From positions 1-64,000 of the forward strand of contig CAIUHP010000081.1 in the NCBI GenBank assembly GCA_903899015.1: 64,000 nt of DNA, read 5' to 3'. The translations under genes were made by a program, and so were the position numbers. The notes beneath the pieces were generated by a model. It did no database searches and was not told the DNA's origin. It worked only from the letters and a program-made list of their open reading frames with translations. Origin of the DNA: an uncultured Armatimonadota bacterium. GTDB lineage: Bacteria; Armatimonadota; Fimbriimonadia; Fimbriimonadales; Fimbriimonadaceae. Positions 35,788 to 44,922 of the stretch are shown one piece after another; position 1 is the stretch's first letter; every line of letters starts with the position of its first letter.

Positions 35788-37268
35788 ACACACTGAGTTT
35801 TCGAACAAAGCAAATGCCTGAGCCTAAGCTGATCTTTGATCGGTCGAGCGCTGGCCGCGTGGGTTGCAACTTACCAAAAGCGGATACCCCCGAAGTTGAC
35901 TTGGCTGCGGTGTTAGGCGAGGTTCGAGAAGAGCTGAACCTTCCCGAAGTTGGCGAGCTTGAATTGCTTCGCCATTTCACGAACTTGAGTCACATCAATT
36001 TCGGCATCGAAACCGGCTTCTATCCATTGGGAAGCTGCACGATGAAATACAACCCGAAGATCAACGAGAAAACGGCAGGACTTCCCGGGTTTGCAAATCT
36101 GCACCCGATGCAGCCGGTTGAAACGATTCCTGGAGCCCTTGATGTCCTGATTGGCGTTCAAGACATGCTCTGCGCCATCACTGGCTTCGACGAGATCACC
36201 CTTCAGCCATTAGCTGGCGCTCACGGTGAGATGACTTGCTTGATGCTCATCAAAGCCTATTATGAAGCTCGTGGTGAAGGTCAAAAGCGCCATATCGTTC
36301 TCGTTCCTGACTCCGCTCATGGAACGAATCCCGCGTCCGCTGCTCGATGCGGTTACGATGTGCGTCCGATTCCAACCAACGCAGAAGGCAATACTGATCT
36401 CGAAGCCCTTGAAAAAGCTTTGGACGATTCGGTTGCCGCACTCATGCTTACTAATCCATCGACTCTTGGACTCTTTGAGCCCAATATCGAAAAGATCTGT
36501 GCGATGGTTCATGCCGCTGGCGGTCAGGTCTTTTGCGACGGCGCCAACATGAATGCCATGGTCGGTACGACTCGTCCCGGAGATCACGGATTCGACTGCA
36601 TGCACCTGAACCTCCATAAGACGTTCTCCACACCTCACGGCGGTGGTGGTCCAGGATGTGGCGCGATCGGATTGATGAAGCATCTTGAGCCCTACCTTCC
36701 TGTTCCCGTCATTCGACGGTCTGAAATGAAGGTAATTGCCGATTACGATCGACCTAAAACGATTGGTCGCGTCAGCGCGTTCTACGGCCAGTTCCTGATG
36801 GAAGTTCGTGCTTACACCTATCTTCGAGCCTACGGCAAAGAGAAGATGGCAGACATCTCGCGTTACGCGGTCTTGAACGCTAACTACGTTCGAGCGCGAT
36901 TGAAGGATGTGCTTCCTCCGGCCCATGATCGCCCTTGTATGCACGAGTGCATTTTGACGGCGGAGAAGTACAAGAAAGAGAACGGTGTTCGAGCCTTGGA
37001 TATCAGTAAGCGACTGATCGACTACGGTTTCCACCCACCCACGAACTACTTCCCACTCATCGTTCCAGAGTGCTTCATGATTGAGCCTACAGAAACTGAG
37101 ACGAAGGAAACTTTAGACGAGTTCTGCGATGCCTTGATCCAGATCTGTCACGAAGCAGTCGAGAATCCGGACCTGCTGCACGACGCACCGTCAACCCAAA
37201 TTGTGGGACGACTCGATGAGACGGCAGCGGTTAAGAATCTTGACGTACGCTGGTGGCCCAAGAGCTAA
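35784..37268 (+). CDS. gcvPB: Glycine dehydrogenase (decarboxylating) subunit 2
   Basis: C-terminal, pyridoxal-phosphate-binding half of the split P protein. K279 in LNLHKTFSTPHGGGGPG is the PLP lysine; LVPDSAHGTNPASAARCGY and DGANMNAMVG are further family blocks. 494 aa, normal. It starts inside the gcvPA stop codon. The downstream 58 bases contain the long inverted repeat that starts the PIN cassette, so the gcv message may end or be interrupted there, although no T-tract terminator is evident. Confidence 0.97.
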   Translation: MNTLSFRTKQMPEPKLIFDRSSAGRVGCNLPKADTPEVDLAAVLGEVREELNLPEVGELELLRHFTNLSHINFGIETGFYPLGSCTMKYNPKINEKTAGLPGFANLHPMQPVETIPGALDVLIGVQDMLCAITGFDEITLQPLAGAHGEMTCLMLIKAYYEARGEGQKRHIVLVPDSAHGTNPASAARCGYDVRPIPTNAEGNTDLEALEKALDDSVAALMLTNPSTLGLFEPNIEKICAMVHAAGGQVFCDGANMNAMVGTTRPGDHGFDCMHLNLHKTFSTPHGGGGPGCGAIGLMKHLEPYLPVPVIRRSEMKVIADYDRPKTIGRVSAFYGQFLMEVRAYTYLRAYGKEKMADISRYAVLNANYVRARLKDVLPPAHDRPCMHECILTAEKYKKENGVRALDISKRLIDYGFHPPTNYFPLIVPECFMIEPTETETKETLDEFCDALIQICHEAVENPDLLHDAPSTQIVGRLDETAAVKNLDVRWWPKS

Positions 37269-37278
37269 GTAATTGGTT

Positions 37279-37329
37279 CATGTATGTATTGTATGTAGTT
37301 TTTGAAAACTGTGATACAATACATACATG
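37279..37329 (+). promoter_or_regulatory. 51-bp palindrome over the start of the PIN cassette
   Basis: CATGTATGTATTGTAT (37279-37294) is exactly inverted as ATACAATACATACATG (37314-37329), and AGTTTT/AAAACT (37297-37310) continues the dyad inside. The right arm ends in the ATG at 37327. Such a dyad suits a self-regulated toxin-antitoxin operator; as RNA it would place the start codon in a hairpin. Confidence 0.75.
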
Positions 37330-37716
37330 GAAAAACTCGTTGATAAGATTCGCTCTGTTGGCACTCGATATATCGACATTGCCCGACGAGAAGGCCGTTC
37401 CGAGGTCACGATCCAAGCAGGTGATGTTGTCCGAGAGCTGAGCCTTGTCAATCGGACACCAAATGTGTGCATGGGCTTAACATCTTCTAGGTTCCTCATC
37501 GAAAACCACATTGAGCTCGTGAATTCTGAAGGACCACCGTCTGGTCAGAGTACAACGATGAAATACACCTATCGACTTCGCCAGCCAGAGTCTCCAACGC
37601 CAGGCAAGCCGAGCGGCCTATTGGCCCTAAGGGGCTCGGGTAAGGCTGCATACAAACAATTAGGCGGAGGGGAAGCTTTCCTGAAGTCCGAGCGCGCGGC
37701 GTTCGATCGTTCATGA
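37327..37716 (+). CDS. Putative antitoxin-like DNA-binding protein (129 aa)
   Basis: The start codon is the last element of a perfect 16-bp inverted repeat. The first 60 residues (MEKLVDKIRSVGTRYIDIARREGR..., VTIQAGDVVRELSLVNRTPNVCMGL) look like a small helix-rich nucleic-acid-binding unit; the tail has a basic patch. Its stop overlaps the PIN gene by four bases, the usual arrangement of an antitoxin before its toxin. It does not match any VapB type I recognise and is longer than most VapB proteins, so the antitoxin role is inferred from position. Confidence 0.6.
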   Translation: MEKLVDKIRSVGTRYIDIARREGRSEVTIQAGDVVRELSLVNRTPNVCMGLTSSRFLIENHIELVNSEGPPSGQSTTMKYTYRLRQPESPTPGKPSGLLALRGSGKAAYKQLGGGEAFLKSERAAFDRS

Positions 37717-38153
37717 GCAAAGTCTATTGGGACACGATGCTGTTCATCTACCTGCTCGAAGATTCCGAGCAGTACGGAGACCGAGTCGCCACGATTTATG
37801 AGGCAATGAGAGAACGGGGAGACATCCTCTGTGCCAGTATGTTTACCCTTGCCGAACTCTTGGTCGCTCCTCGGAAAGTTGGAGATCTGGCTTGGGAACA
37901 GCGAATCATCGACTTTTTCAACGGTGGTGACGTGAGAATTTTGCCTTTCGATCTTGGTGCTGCTAAGCAATTCGGTTCGATCCGAGCAGCCGACAAGATC
38001 TCTCCTGCCGATGCCTATCACTTAGCATGTGCCGCTTCAGCGGGAGTGGACTTGTATCTTACAAACGATGCTGTCGTTCGGAAGGCTCAAGTGATTGGTG
38101 TTCACTTTATCGATTCCGTGAACACTTCTCTTTACGGAGGCGAAGTTGTGTGA
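37713..38153 (+). CDS. PIN domain ribonuclease, VapC-like toxin
   Basis: A 146-aa PIN domain with the four acidic residues of the family: D7 in VYWDTMLFIYLL, the Glu in LAELLVAP, D in ISPADAYHLACAA and D in YLTNDAVVRKA. These bind Mg2+ for endoribonuclease activity, often tRNA or rRNA cleavage in VapC toxins. Start ATG overlaps the upstream stop. It overlaps the lipoate ligase by eight bases downstream, so the toxin cassette is embedded in the glycine-cleavage/lipoate region. Confidence 0.88.
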   Translation: MSKVYWDTMLFIYLLEDSEQYGDRVATIYEAMRERGDILCASMFTLAELLVAPRKVGDLAWEQRIIDFFNGGDVRILPFDLGAAKQFGSIRAADKISPADAYHLACAASAGVDLYLTNDAVVRKAQVIGVHFIDSVNTSLYGGEVV

Positions 38154-38805
38154 TGTTCAAGTCCTTCGTGAACCTCGCCAGGATGGCGTGACCAATATGC
38201 ACCTTGATACCGTTCTGCTCGAACGAGCAGAACAGGGACAGATTGGAGGGCGCATCTACTCTTGGGACGGAGTTTGGGTCACAGTTGGTCGATTTCAATC
38301 GGTAGAACGCGACATCATCGATCCTGACAACGTTCGATGGGTTCGTCGCCCGACGGGTGGAAAGGCGGTTATACATGGTCATGACGTGACCATAGGTTGT
38401 GCGATCCCGTTGTTGGCTCTTCCGATCTCTGATCGTCGTTCGATTAAATCGGTTTACCGAGTGGCGGTAGCACCGATTGTCGAGGCACTTGCAGCTTGTG
38501 GCCTGAACGCAGTTTTGGCCGCTGACACCGAGTTTCACGGTAAGGGAGTCCATTCAGGCGACTGTTTTGCTTTCTCTTCGCCTAACGACGTTGTGGACGG
38601 CCATACCGGGCGAAAGATATGCGGCTGCGCCCTACGATTGACCGATACAGCGGTTTTGCTTCAGGCAAGTGTGCCTAACGGCCATCCGCTTGTCGAGCCT
38701 TCCTCGATCATTCTCAACGCCGAACACCTCGAACCCATCATTTGGAACGACTCGGGAATCGAGCATGCTCTTGCGACGGCTCTGAATCGAGGTTGGTCGC
38801 AATGA
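38146..38805 (+). CDS. Lipoate-protein ligase A-type enzyme
   Basis: Attaches lipoate or octanoate to a lysine of a carrier protein such as GcvH. The BPL/LplA fold is shown by the motif RRPTGGKAVIHGHDVTIGC (about 67-85) with the basic RRxxGG core, and KICGCALRLTD later. The start is TTG at 38146, with CGGAGG at 38135-38140, and it overlaps the PIN gene. At 219 aa it lacks the C-terminal LplA domain, so it could also be an LipM-type octanoyltransferase. Proximity to gcvH supports a role in glycine cleavage. Confidence 0.85.
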   Translation: MCDVQVLREPRQDGVTNMHLDTVLLERAEQGQIGGRIYSWDGVWVTVGRFQSVERDIIDPDNVRWVRRPTGGKAVIHGHDVTIGCAIPLLALPISDRRSIKSVYRVAVAPIVEALAACGLNAVLAADTEFHGKGVHSGDCFAFSSPNDVVDGHTGRKICGCALRLTDTAVLLQASVPNGHPLVEPSSIILNAEHLEPIIWNDSGIEHALATALNRGWSQ

Positions 38806-39599
38806 AGATTGGAGTATTCGATTCTGGCTTAGGAGGCCTGGCGATCGCCCAATCCATTATCCGTCGGCTGCCTCAATTCGATTACCTCTACTTGGGTGAC
38901 ACGAAACGAGTGCCCTACGGTGGAAGGTCTCAAGAGACGATTCACGAATTCACTTCCCAGGCTCTCAGTTATCTGTTTGAGCACCAATGTCAGTTGGTCA
39001 TTTTGGCGTGCAATACGGCGTCGGCGGAGGCGCTTCGGAAAAGTCAACAGGAGTATTTGCCGAAACACTACCCGGATCGGCGGGTTCTGGGAATGATCAT
39101 TCCCAGCGCAGAGGCGGTTTTTGAAGTCAGTCAACCAAACTCAGTGGGAGTTCTTGCGACGTCCAGCACCGTCGAATCAGGCGCTTACAAACGAGAGCTA
39201 TGCCGGGTCCAAGAGGATATTGCGGTTATCCAAATCGCGGCTCCTTTATTAGTGCCGCTCATAGAGAATCGAGGTCAGAAATATATCCTTCCGATCCTGG
39301 AAGACTACTTACAGCCCCTCAAAGAAGCAGGTGTAGAGAGTGTCGTGTTGGGGTGCACCCACTATTGCCTTATCAAAGATAAGGTCAGGCAGGTTATGGG
39401 ATGTCCGGTTATATCGCAAGACGAAGTCATTCCCGAGAAAGTCGCCAACTATCTTACAAGGCATCCAGAAATCGAGTCGAAGCTCAGTCAATCCAGACGG
39501 CGCGAGTTTCACGTTACTGACATCACGCCTGGATGTTCAGATTTGGCCTGGGCGCTTGGCAGAGAGGAGATCCAATTGGAAAAAGTGGTGCTTAAGTGA
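38802..39599 (+). CDS. murI: Glutamate racemase
   Basis: Interconverts L- and D-glutamate to supply peptidoglycan precursors. Start is ATG at 38802, overlapping the ligase stop by four bases (ATGA), giving MKIGVFDSGLGGLAIAQSII. Catalytic cysteines are C70 in VILACNTASA and C185 in VVLGCTHYCL. 265 aa is typical. A reading frame opening at 38742 is an artefact. It pairs with alr as a cell-wall D-amino-acid module. Confidence 0.96.
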   Translation: MKIGVFDSGLGGLAIAQSIIRRLPQFDYLYLGDTKRVPYGGRSQETIHEFTSQALSYLFEHQCQLVILACNTASAEALRKSQQEYLPKHYPDRRVLGMIIPSAEAVFEVSQPNSVGVLATSSTVESGAYKRELCRVQEDIAVIQIAAPLLVPLIENRGQKYILPILEDYLQPLKEAGVESVVLGCTHYCLIKDKVRQVMGCPVISQDEVIPEKVANYLTRHPEIESKLSQSRRREFHVTDITPGCSDLAWALGREEIQLEKVVLK

Positions 39600-40708
39600 G
39601 CCTGTCAGAAATTCAGATTCAATCCGATGCTCTCAGGCACAACGTTGCCGCTTTGCGAAAAATGGCTTCGCCTGACACGGATTTTATCGCGGTGGTGAAA
39701 GGGAACGCCTATGGCCACGGTTTGGAACCAGTCGTGTCCATCTTAGATTCCTTGGTGGATGGGTTCCAAGTGGATGATATCGAGGAACTGCGAGCCGTCA
39801 GAAAAGTCTCGACGAATCGAGTTTTGGTTTTAGGTTATGTTGCAAAGCCCGACGTGATGGAAGCGGTCACGCTCGGAGGTGAACTTGCCATCTACGATAC
39901 GGATCGACTGGCAGATATTCAGCATGCGGGCATCGCATTGGGAATTCAACCAAAGGTTCACCTAAAGATTGATGCTCTTCTTGGACGGCAAGGCGTTTCA
40001 CCTGCAAATGTTCGCGCCTTTGCTAGTGAACTCAAGGCCTATCCACAACTGCAAGTAGATTCTGCTTATGCCCACTTCGCCAACATCGAAGACACCACCG
40101 ACCTTGGGCATGCCCAGCTTCAAATAGATACATTTGAGGGTGCATACAACGACCTTCGGGCGGAAGGCTTTGAGGCCATTCAGCGCCACCTCTCTGCGAC
40201 TTCGGGGTTGATGACGGTGGAAAACGGAAACAATCTCGTTCGAATCGGACTGGGCTTGTACGGAATGTATCCCTCCGCTTCATTGGCTCGAACCCATTCG
40301 GATTTGCAGCTATTGCCGGTAATGCGCTGGGTGAGCCATCTCGCTCAAGTCAAGCAACTCCCGGCACGCCATCCGGTTGGATATGGCCTGACCTATATCA
40401 CGCCGCGTGACATGCCGATTGGCATTATTCCTCAAGGCTACTCGGACGGTTATGATCGAGGCTTGTCGAGCAGTGGAGAAGTGCTTGTTCGAGGAATTCG
40501 GTGTTCGGTACTTGGTCGAGTGGCGATGAATATGTTCGCGGTGGACTTGAGCAACGTCCCAGACGCCCAGGCGGAAGATGAAGTGGTTCTACTGGGAAAT
40601 CAAGGGAGTGACCGGATCGCGGCTGAAGAGATTGCCAATCGATTAGGCACCATCAACTACGAAATCACGACCCGCATCACTCCTCTTCTGCCAAGGCGCA
40701 TCGTGTGA
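39596..40708 (+). CDS. alr: Alanine racemase
   Basis: PLP-dependent alanine racemase for peptidoglycan D-alanine. The start is GTG at 39596 within the murI stop. PLP lysine is K35 in VVKGNAYGHG, the catalytic tyrosine lies in HPVGYGLTYITP and the RIGLGLYGMYPS region is standard. 370 aa, normal. Last gene of the gcv-to-alr run; it is followed by the tandem repeat region. Confidence 0.96.
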   Translation: MSLSEIQIQSDALRHNVAALRKMASPDTDFIAVVKGNAYGHGLEPVVSILDSLVDGFQVDDIEELRAVRKVSTNRVLVLGYVAKPDVMEAVTLGGELAIYDTDRLADIQHAGIALGIQPKVHLKIDALLGRQGVSPANVRAFASELKAYPQLQVDSAYAHFANIEDTTDLGHAQLQIDTFEGAYNDLRAEGFEAIQRHLSATSGLMTVENGNNLVRIGLGLYGMYPSASLARTHSDLQLLPVMRWVSHLAQVKQLPARHPVGYGLTYITPRDMPIGIIPQGYSDGYDRGLSSSGEVLVRGIRCSVLGRVAMNMFAVDLSNVPDAQAEDEVVLLGNQGSDRIAAEEIANRLGTINYEITTRITPLLPRRIV

Positions 40709-40739
40709 GATCATTTACTTTCCACGAGTCGGTCGAACA

Positions 40740-41320
40740 CCCGAATCTCCGTAAATTAGCTTCGGGCTTTACAAGCAAAACCAGAGTGCGTAAACCTCCC
40801 GAATACCTGTAGACCGGGGATGGCTCTTGCCCCGGTTTCGCTTCCAATGCCCGAATCTCCGTAGGTCGGCTTCGGGTTTTACAAGCAAAACTGCGGCACA
40901 ACCCATCCACGGTCTACATCATGTTCCAACGTTTCCGCGACCTTCGAATCGTTCAAAAACCTTCACATTGGCTCTTGCCCCGGTTTCGCTTCCAATGCCC
41001 GAATCTCCGTAAATTGGCTTCGGGCTTTACAAGCAAAACCGGAGTGCGCAAACCTCCCGAATACCTGTAGACCGGGGATGGCTCTTGCCCCGGTTTCGCT
41101 TCCAATGTCCGAATCTCCGTAGGTCGGCTTCGGGTTTTACAAGCAAAACTGCGGCACAACCCATCCACGGTCTACAGCATGTTCCAACGTTTCCGCGACC
41201 TACAAATCGCTCAAAAGCCTCCCGAATTGGCCCTTGCCCCGGTTTCGACTCCAACGGCCGCATCTCCGTAGAATGTCTAAGCAAAACCGCGGCACAACCC
41301 ATGCCCGACCCACAACATGT
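40740..41320. repeat. Tandem array of structured intergenic repeats
   Basis: Two composite units of 258 bp (from 40740 and 40998) are followed by a decayed third. Each unit has two sub-elements with the core GGCTCTTGCCCCGGTTTCG; core copies start near 40822, 40972, 41080 and 41231 (spacing 150, 108, 150). Hairpins CCGGGG-(10)-CCCCGG (for example 40814-40835) and CCCGAA-(15)-TTCGGG (40850-40876) recur. Frames across the repeats are not proteins. A related array lies at 63361-63620. Confidence 0.85.
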
Positions 41321-41343
41321 TCAAACGCTTTCGAAACCCAAAA

Positions 41344-41378
41344 AAAAGAGCCGAGGCATTTGCCTCGGCTCTTTTTTG
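41344..41378. terminator. Strong bidirectional rho-independent terminator
   Basis: The stem AAAAGAGCCGAGGC pairs with GCCTCGGCTCTTTT around a short loop and has A/T tracts on both sides. It ends sigA on the minus strand and protects from read-through out of the repeat array. Confidence 0.95.
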
Positions 41379-41386
41379 AATCACTC

Positions 41387-42433
41387 TTACTGGGGAGTAG
41401 GAGTGATTGTGAAGCCCTGAGAGCTGAGCTCTTGGCCGATGTGGCGGAGCTTTTTCATCGCTCGAAGCTCGATTTGCCGGACTCTTTCTCGCGTGACGTT
41501 CAACTCACTTCCAACTTCTTCCAAAGTTCGTGAGCGACCGTCGTCGAGGCCGAATCGAAGCCGTACCACGTCTCTTTCTCTCGATGTGAGACGTCCCAGA
41601 ATGCCATCGATCTCTTCTCTTCGGATCAACGTCCATGTCACGTCTCCAGGAGACGGCATGTTTTGGCTCTGAACGAAATCACCGATGGAGCTGTTATCCT
41701 TTTCGCCGACTGGGGTTTCCAGTGAAATCGGCTCAACGGCAACTCGCATCATTTCTCGAACACGGTCAATCGACAAACCGACTTCTCGGCTGATCTCTTC
41801 TTCCGTTGGTTCGCGCTGCAGCTCTTGCTGCAATCGAGAGGCAGTCTTGACAACCTTGTTGATCAATTCTGCAACATAGACGGGAATTCGAATCGTTCGT
41901 CCTTGGTTGATGATTGCGCGTGCAATTGCACGTCGAATCCACCAAGTGGCATAGGTGCTGAATCGGAAACCCTTACGCCAGTCGAACTTTTCGACGGCTC
42001 GGATAAGACCCAGGTTGCCTTCCTGAATAAGATCTGCGAGAGGAATTCCGCGCGCGTTGTACTTCTTGGCAATACTGACAACCAGTCGAAGATTCGACTC
42101 GATCAGAACTTTCTTTGCGTACATGTCGCCAGCCTGGACCTTTCGAGCGAGATCGACTTCCTGTTCAGGAGTCAAAAGCTGTGCGCGGCGAGTTTGCCGC
42201 ATCCACATTTCTAGCTCTTCAGAATCATCAGGAACCGGTCGTTCTTCAGTCGCTTCATCTGCCTCTTCATCGGCAGCATCTAATTCAAGCAAATCGTCGT
42301 CAGCGGGCTCGGCAGACGGATCATCCAAAACAGGGGCAGCCCCAGCCTCCATATAGGAGTGGCGACCAGGCGTACGAACGGTAATTGCCCGTCCTCGGCG
42401 TGGTTGTGTGGCTAACCCATTTTCTGCTGGCAT
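41387..42433 (-). CDS. sigA: Primary sigma factor RpoD/SigA
   Basis: Principal sigma-70 factor. Region 2: [61 protein letters not shown] is present in full, with region 3 ([20 protein letters not shown]) and region 4 ([18 protein letters not shown]..., [20 protein letters not shown]). ATG 42433 is chosen because GGAGG precedes it by 10 bases; a GTG at 42457 lies upstream of that site. The N-terminal region 1.1 is replaced by an acidic low-complexity segment (about residues 25-70). Terminator at 41344. Confidence 0.96.
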   Translation of the reverse strand: MPAENGLATQPRRGRAITVRTPGRHSYMEAGAAPVLDDPSAEPADDDLLELDAADEEADEATEERPVPDDSEELEMWMRQTRRAQLLTPEQEVDLARKVQAGDMYAKKVLIESNLRLVVSIAKKYNARGIPLADLIQEGNLGLIRAVEKFDWRKGFRFSTYATWWIRRAIARAIINQGRTIRIPVYVAELINKVVKTASRLQQELQREPTEEEISREVGLSIDRVREMMRVAVEPISLETPVGEKDNSSIGDFVQSQNMPSPGDVTWTLIRREEIDGILGRLTSRERDVVRLRFGLDDGRSRTLEEVGSELNVTRERVRQIELRAMKKLRHIGQELSSQGFTITPTPQ

Positions 42434-42586
42434 GCTGTTGTAACCTCCGAAGTTCACGATGAACTTCTCTCTGTCGTGAGATATCTCGTTTCCTTATCTC
42501 TTCGGTGAAATGAGGGCGTTTCTATCTAGTTGTCGATAATATTAATAGCTGAATTCGATTAGTTGGGCGTCAATGCCCAGCGCATC

Positions 42587-42615
42587 ACCTTAACACAGTC
42601 GAGGGCCGCTGTCAA
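42587..42615 (-). promoter_or_regulatory. Sigma-70 promoter of sigA
   Basis: On the minus strand, TTGACA (42610-42615), a 17-base spacer, then TAAGGT (42587-42592). It lies about 155 bases before the sigA start. Confidence 0.65.
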
Positions 42616-42739
42616 GAAGCTGAATTCTGTGACTGGGAGAGCGCAGGTATTCTCTTCGCCCTCTTTTCGGTTTGCACAACGTGCTTTCTAGTTTGATATG
42701 ACGTGATTTTTGACGCGAAACGTTGCGATTTCGCGCGAC

Positions 42740-43825
42740 TTAATTCATACTACGGAGCTTTTCAACCGCGAGTCGCAATGATTTTGACAGAACGGCGGTT
42801 GAATCAAGAGAACAACCGCGTCCGAAACTTACCCTTACAGTTCCACGCAACCACGCTTCACTCATATTTAACGCGGTGAGTACGTGGCTTGGTTCCTGAC
42901 TTTGCGAACTGCATGCAGCCCCACTACTAACCGCAAATCCCATACGGTCGAGTTCAATTACGATGGATTCGCCTTCAACGCCCAAGAAACTTAGGCTCAG
43001 GATGAATGGTGATACCGTAGGTCCGCCGTTGACCTGCCAATCCGTAAATCCTTCCAACTCTGACAAGCACAGTTCACGAAGTGTGCTTGCATGATCGAAG
43101 TCACCCGCTTGTTCGTCAATCGCAATTTCTGCAGCAAACCCTATACCGACAATTCCCGGAACATTGAGAGTTCCTCCTCGATATCCGTTCTCTTGCTCTC
43201 CACCGAGAATGAAGGAATGAGGCGGAAGCGCTTCTGAATACAAACCGCCCACCCCTTTGGGACCGTAAAATTTGTGGGCGCTGAATGAAGCGAACGAGAT
43301 GTTCGATAGGTCGATCGGAATCTTGCCAAGGGCTTGAGTGATATCACTGTGAAGATATTCACACGAGGCTCGTAGTAGGGTGGGATCCCAAATCGTGCCA
43401 ATCTCGTTGTTGATGAGCATCTGACTGATCAACTCAACCGGCTCAGCAGGCGGAAGGACCTCAAGCCCATTGTTGTTAAGAGTGCTTAGACCTCGCCTTA
43501 TCCCCGGTTCCCGAACCGCGCTGTGCTCGAATGGACCCATGCATCCGTTTTGAAAGGCACTTAGGACTTGATTGTTCGACTCGGTTGCTCCGGAGGTGAA
43601 CAGGATTTGGGACGGATCTTCCGCACCAAGTAACTGAGCGACTTGCTCACGAGCATGTTCAACCGCGGCTCGGGCTTTCCGGCCAAAGGAATGGATCGAA
43701 TGAGCGTTTCCAAAATCCTCCCCAAAGTAGGGAAGCATCTCTCGAAGCACCCGCGAGTCAAGAGGCGAAGTTGCCGCGTAGTCGAAGTATCGTGAGCGGT
43801 CGGAATGATCCGTCATCGGGGCCAA
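42740..43825 (-). CDS. Cysteine desulfurase-like class V aminotransferase
   Basis: PLP enzyme of the NifS/IscS family that moves sulfur from cysteine. Landmarks: YFDYAATSPLDSRV, ILFTSGATESNNQVL, the PLP lysine in FASFSAHKFYGPKG, GGEQENGYRGGTLNVPGIVG and the catalytic cysteine in SSGAACSSQSQEPS. 361 aa is somewhat shorter than typical. No iscU or sufE is adjacent, so the role (Fe-S assembly or thiolation) is unclear. An alternate ATG may be at 43816. Confidence 0.9.
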   Translation of the reverse strand: MAPMTDHSDRSRYFDYAATSPLDSRVLREMLPYFGEDFGNAHSIHSFGRKARAAVEHAREQVAQLLGAEDPSQILFTSGATESNNQVLSAFQNGCMGPFEHSAVREPGIRRGLSTLNNNGLEVLPPAEPVELISQMLINNEIGTIWDPTLLRASCEYLHSDITQALGKIPIDLSNISFASFSAHKFYGPKGVGGLYSEALPPHSFILGGEQENGYRGGTLNVPGIVGIGFAAEIAIDEQAGDFDHASTLRELCLSELEGFTDWQVNGGPTVSPFILSLSFLGVEGESIVIELDRMGFAVSSGAACSSQSQEPSHVLTALNMSEAWLRGTVRVSFGRGCSLDSTAVLSKSLRLAVEKLRSMN

Positions 43826-43858
43826 TTGTTTCTACGAGAAGGTGCTTGGGTCAATAGC

Positions 43859-43887
43859 AAACCGGGCTCCTACTAGGGAGCCCGGTT
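43859..43887 (-). terminator. Terminator-like hairpin of sucD
   Basis: Stem AACCGGGCTCC with GGAGCCCGGTT on the minus strand, followed by only a short T run. Positioned 24 bases after the sucD stop. Confidence 0.6.
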
Positions 43888-43910
43888 AAGTTTCGTCGAC
43901 GACTGGCGTC

Positions 43911-44786
43911 TTAAAGCTTGGCCATCGCTTCCGAAAGGAGGCGAGGTACGTCGCTCGTACGATCCGCAACCGAAGCGCCTGCACTGAGGAAGGCGTCAAC
44001 CTTGGATTGTGGAGTTCCGGTGTTGCCGGAAATAATTGCGCCGGCATGGCCCATTCGCTTTCCAGGAGGAGCCGTTCGGCCGGAAATGAATCCTACAACT
44101 GGCTTCGACATCGTCTTGATGAACTCACAAGCTGTTTCCTCGTCCGATCCGCCAATTTCACCGATCATCACAACCGCTTTGGTCTTAGGATCGGCCTCAA
44201 ACATCTCCATGACTTCGATGAATCGAGTGCCAGGGAGCGGGTCGCCACCGATTCCGACGCAAGTTGTTTGACCGAAACCGGCCCGGGTCATTTCCCAAAC
44301 GATTTCGTAGGTTAAGGTTCCACTACGGGAAACGAGTCCAACTTCACCCGGCAAGAATATGTTGCCCGGCATGATGCCCATTTTGCACTCGCCAGGAGTG
44401 ATGATTCCCGCGCAGTTGCCGCCAAGCAACCGGGTTGTTCCATTTGCTCGAATGCGGTTAACCATTCGGATTTCGTCGTGGATGGGAATCCAGTCGCTGA
44501 TGAGCGTTACGAAGGGTAGACCAGCTGCCTCGCACTCGAGAACGGAGTCCACCGCATAGGGCCCAGGAACGAAAACGATGGATGCGTCTGCGCCCGTTGC
44601 CTTAACCGCTTCTTCAACCGTGTCGAAAATAGGTCGTCCGAGGTGCTCAGTACCGCCCTTACTAGGAGTTACGCCCGCTACCACCTGTGTTCCGTACTCG
44701 ATCATTTGCTGCGAGTGGAAGCCACCTTCTTTACCTGTCATTCCACACACGATTACGCGCGTGTTCTTGTCCACGAGGATTGCCAT
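43911..44786 (-). CDS. sucD: Succinyl-CoA ligase alpha subunit
   Basis: Catalyses succinyl-CoA to succinate with NDP phosphorylation in the TCA cycle. The 291-aa protein has the N-terminal CoA-binding Rossmann ([39 protein letters not shown]), [36 protein letters not shown] and the phosphohistidine in [14 protein letters not shown]. The beta subunit gene sucC, normally adjacent, is not in the window, so it must lie elsewhere. Confidence 0.96.
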   Translation of the reverse strand: MAILVDKNTRVIVCGMTGKEGGFHSQQMIEYGTQVVAGVTPSKGGTEHLGRPIFDTVEEAVKATGADASIVFVPGPYAVDSVLECEAAGLPFVTLISDWIPIHDEIRMVNRIRANGTTRLLGGNCAGIITPGECKMGIMPGNIFLPGEVGLVSRSGTLTYEIVWEMTRAGFGQTTCVGIGGDPLPGTRFIEVMEMFEADPKTKAVVMIGEIGGSDEETACEFIKTMSKPVVGFISGRTAPPGKRMGHAGAIISGNTGTPQSKVDAFLSAGASVADRTSDVPRLLSEAMAKL

Positions 44787-44907
44787 TAGGGCTATTCTAC
44801 CGGACTAAATGTTCTCTCGGCAGGGTGTTTGACCTGCCTTTATCGCATCAAAGAATTGGGATCGGGTGCGATTTGTTGTATTTGCATGCAAGAACGTGAG
44901 AATTGCC

Positions 44908-44913
44908 TATAAT
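44908..44913 (+). promoter_or_regulatory. -10 box giving a near-leaderless message
   Basis: A perfect TATAAT lies 9 bases before the ATG at 44923. Transcription would begin within a few bases of the start codon. No good -35 box at 17 bases; TTGCAT at 44882 has a 20-base spacer. Confidence 0.55.
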
Positions 44914-44922
44914 GGCGGTCGT

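Noticed and set aside
40677-41302. Repeated frames across the tandem repeats (MDGLCRSFACKTRSRPTE and similar)
   Set aside because: Near-identical frames arise from the DNA repeats themselves; they have stops at repeat borders and no start signals.
40740-41320. Possible CRISPR array
   Set aside because: Units are 108-258 bp with related spacers, unlike 20-40 bp direct repeats with unique spacers, and no cas genes are nearby.
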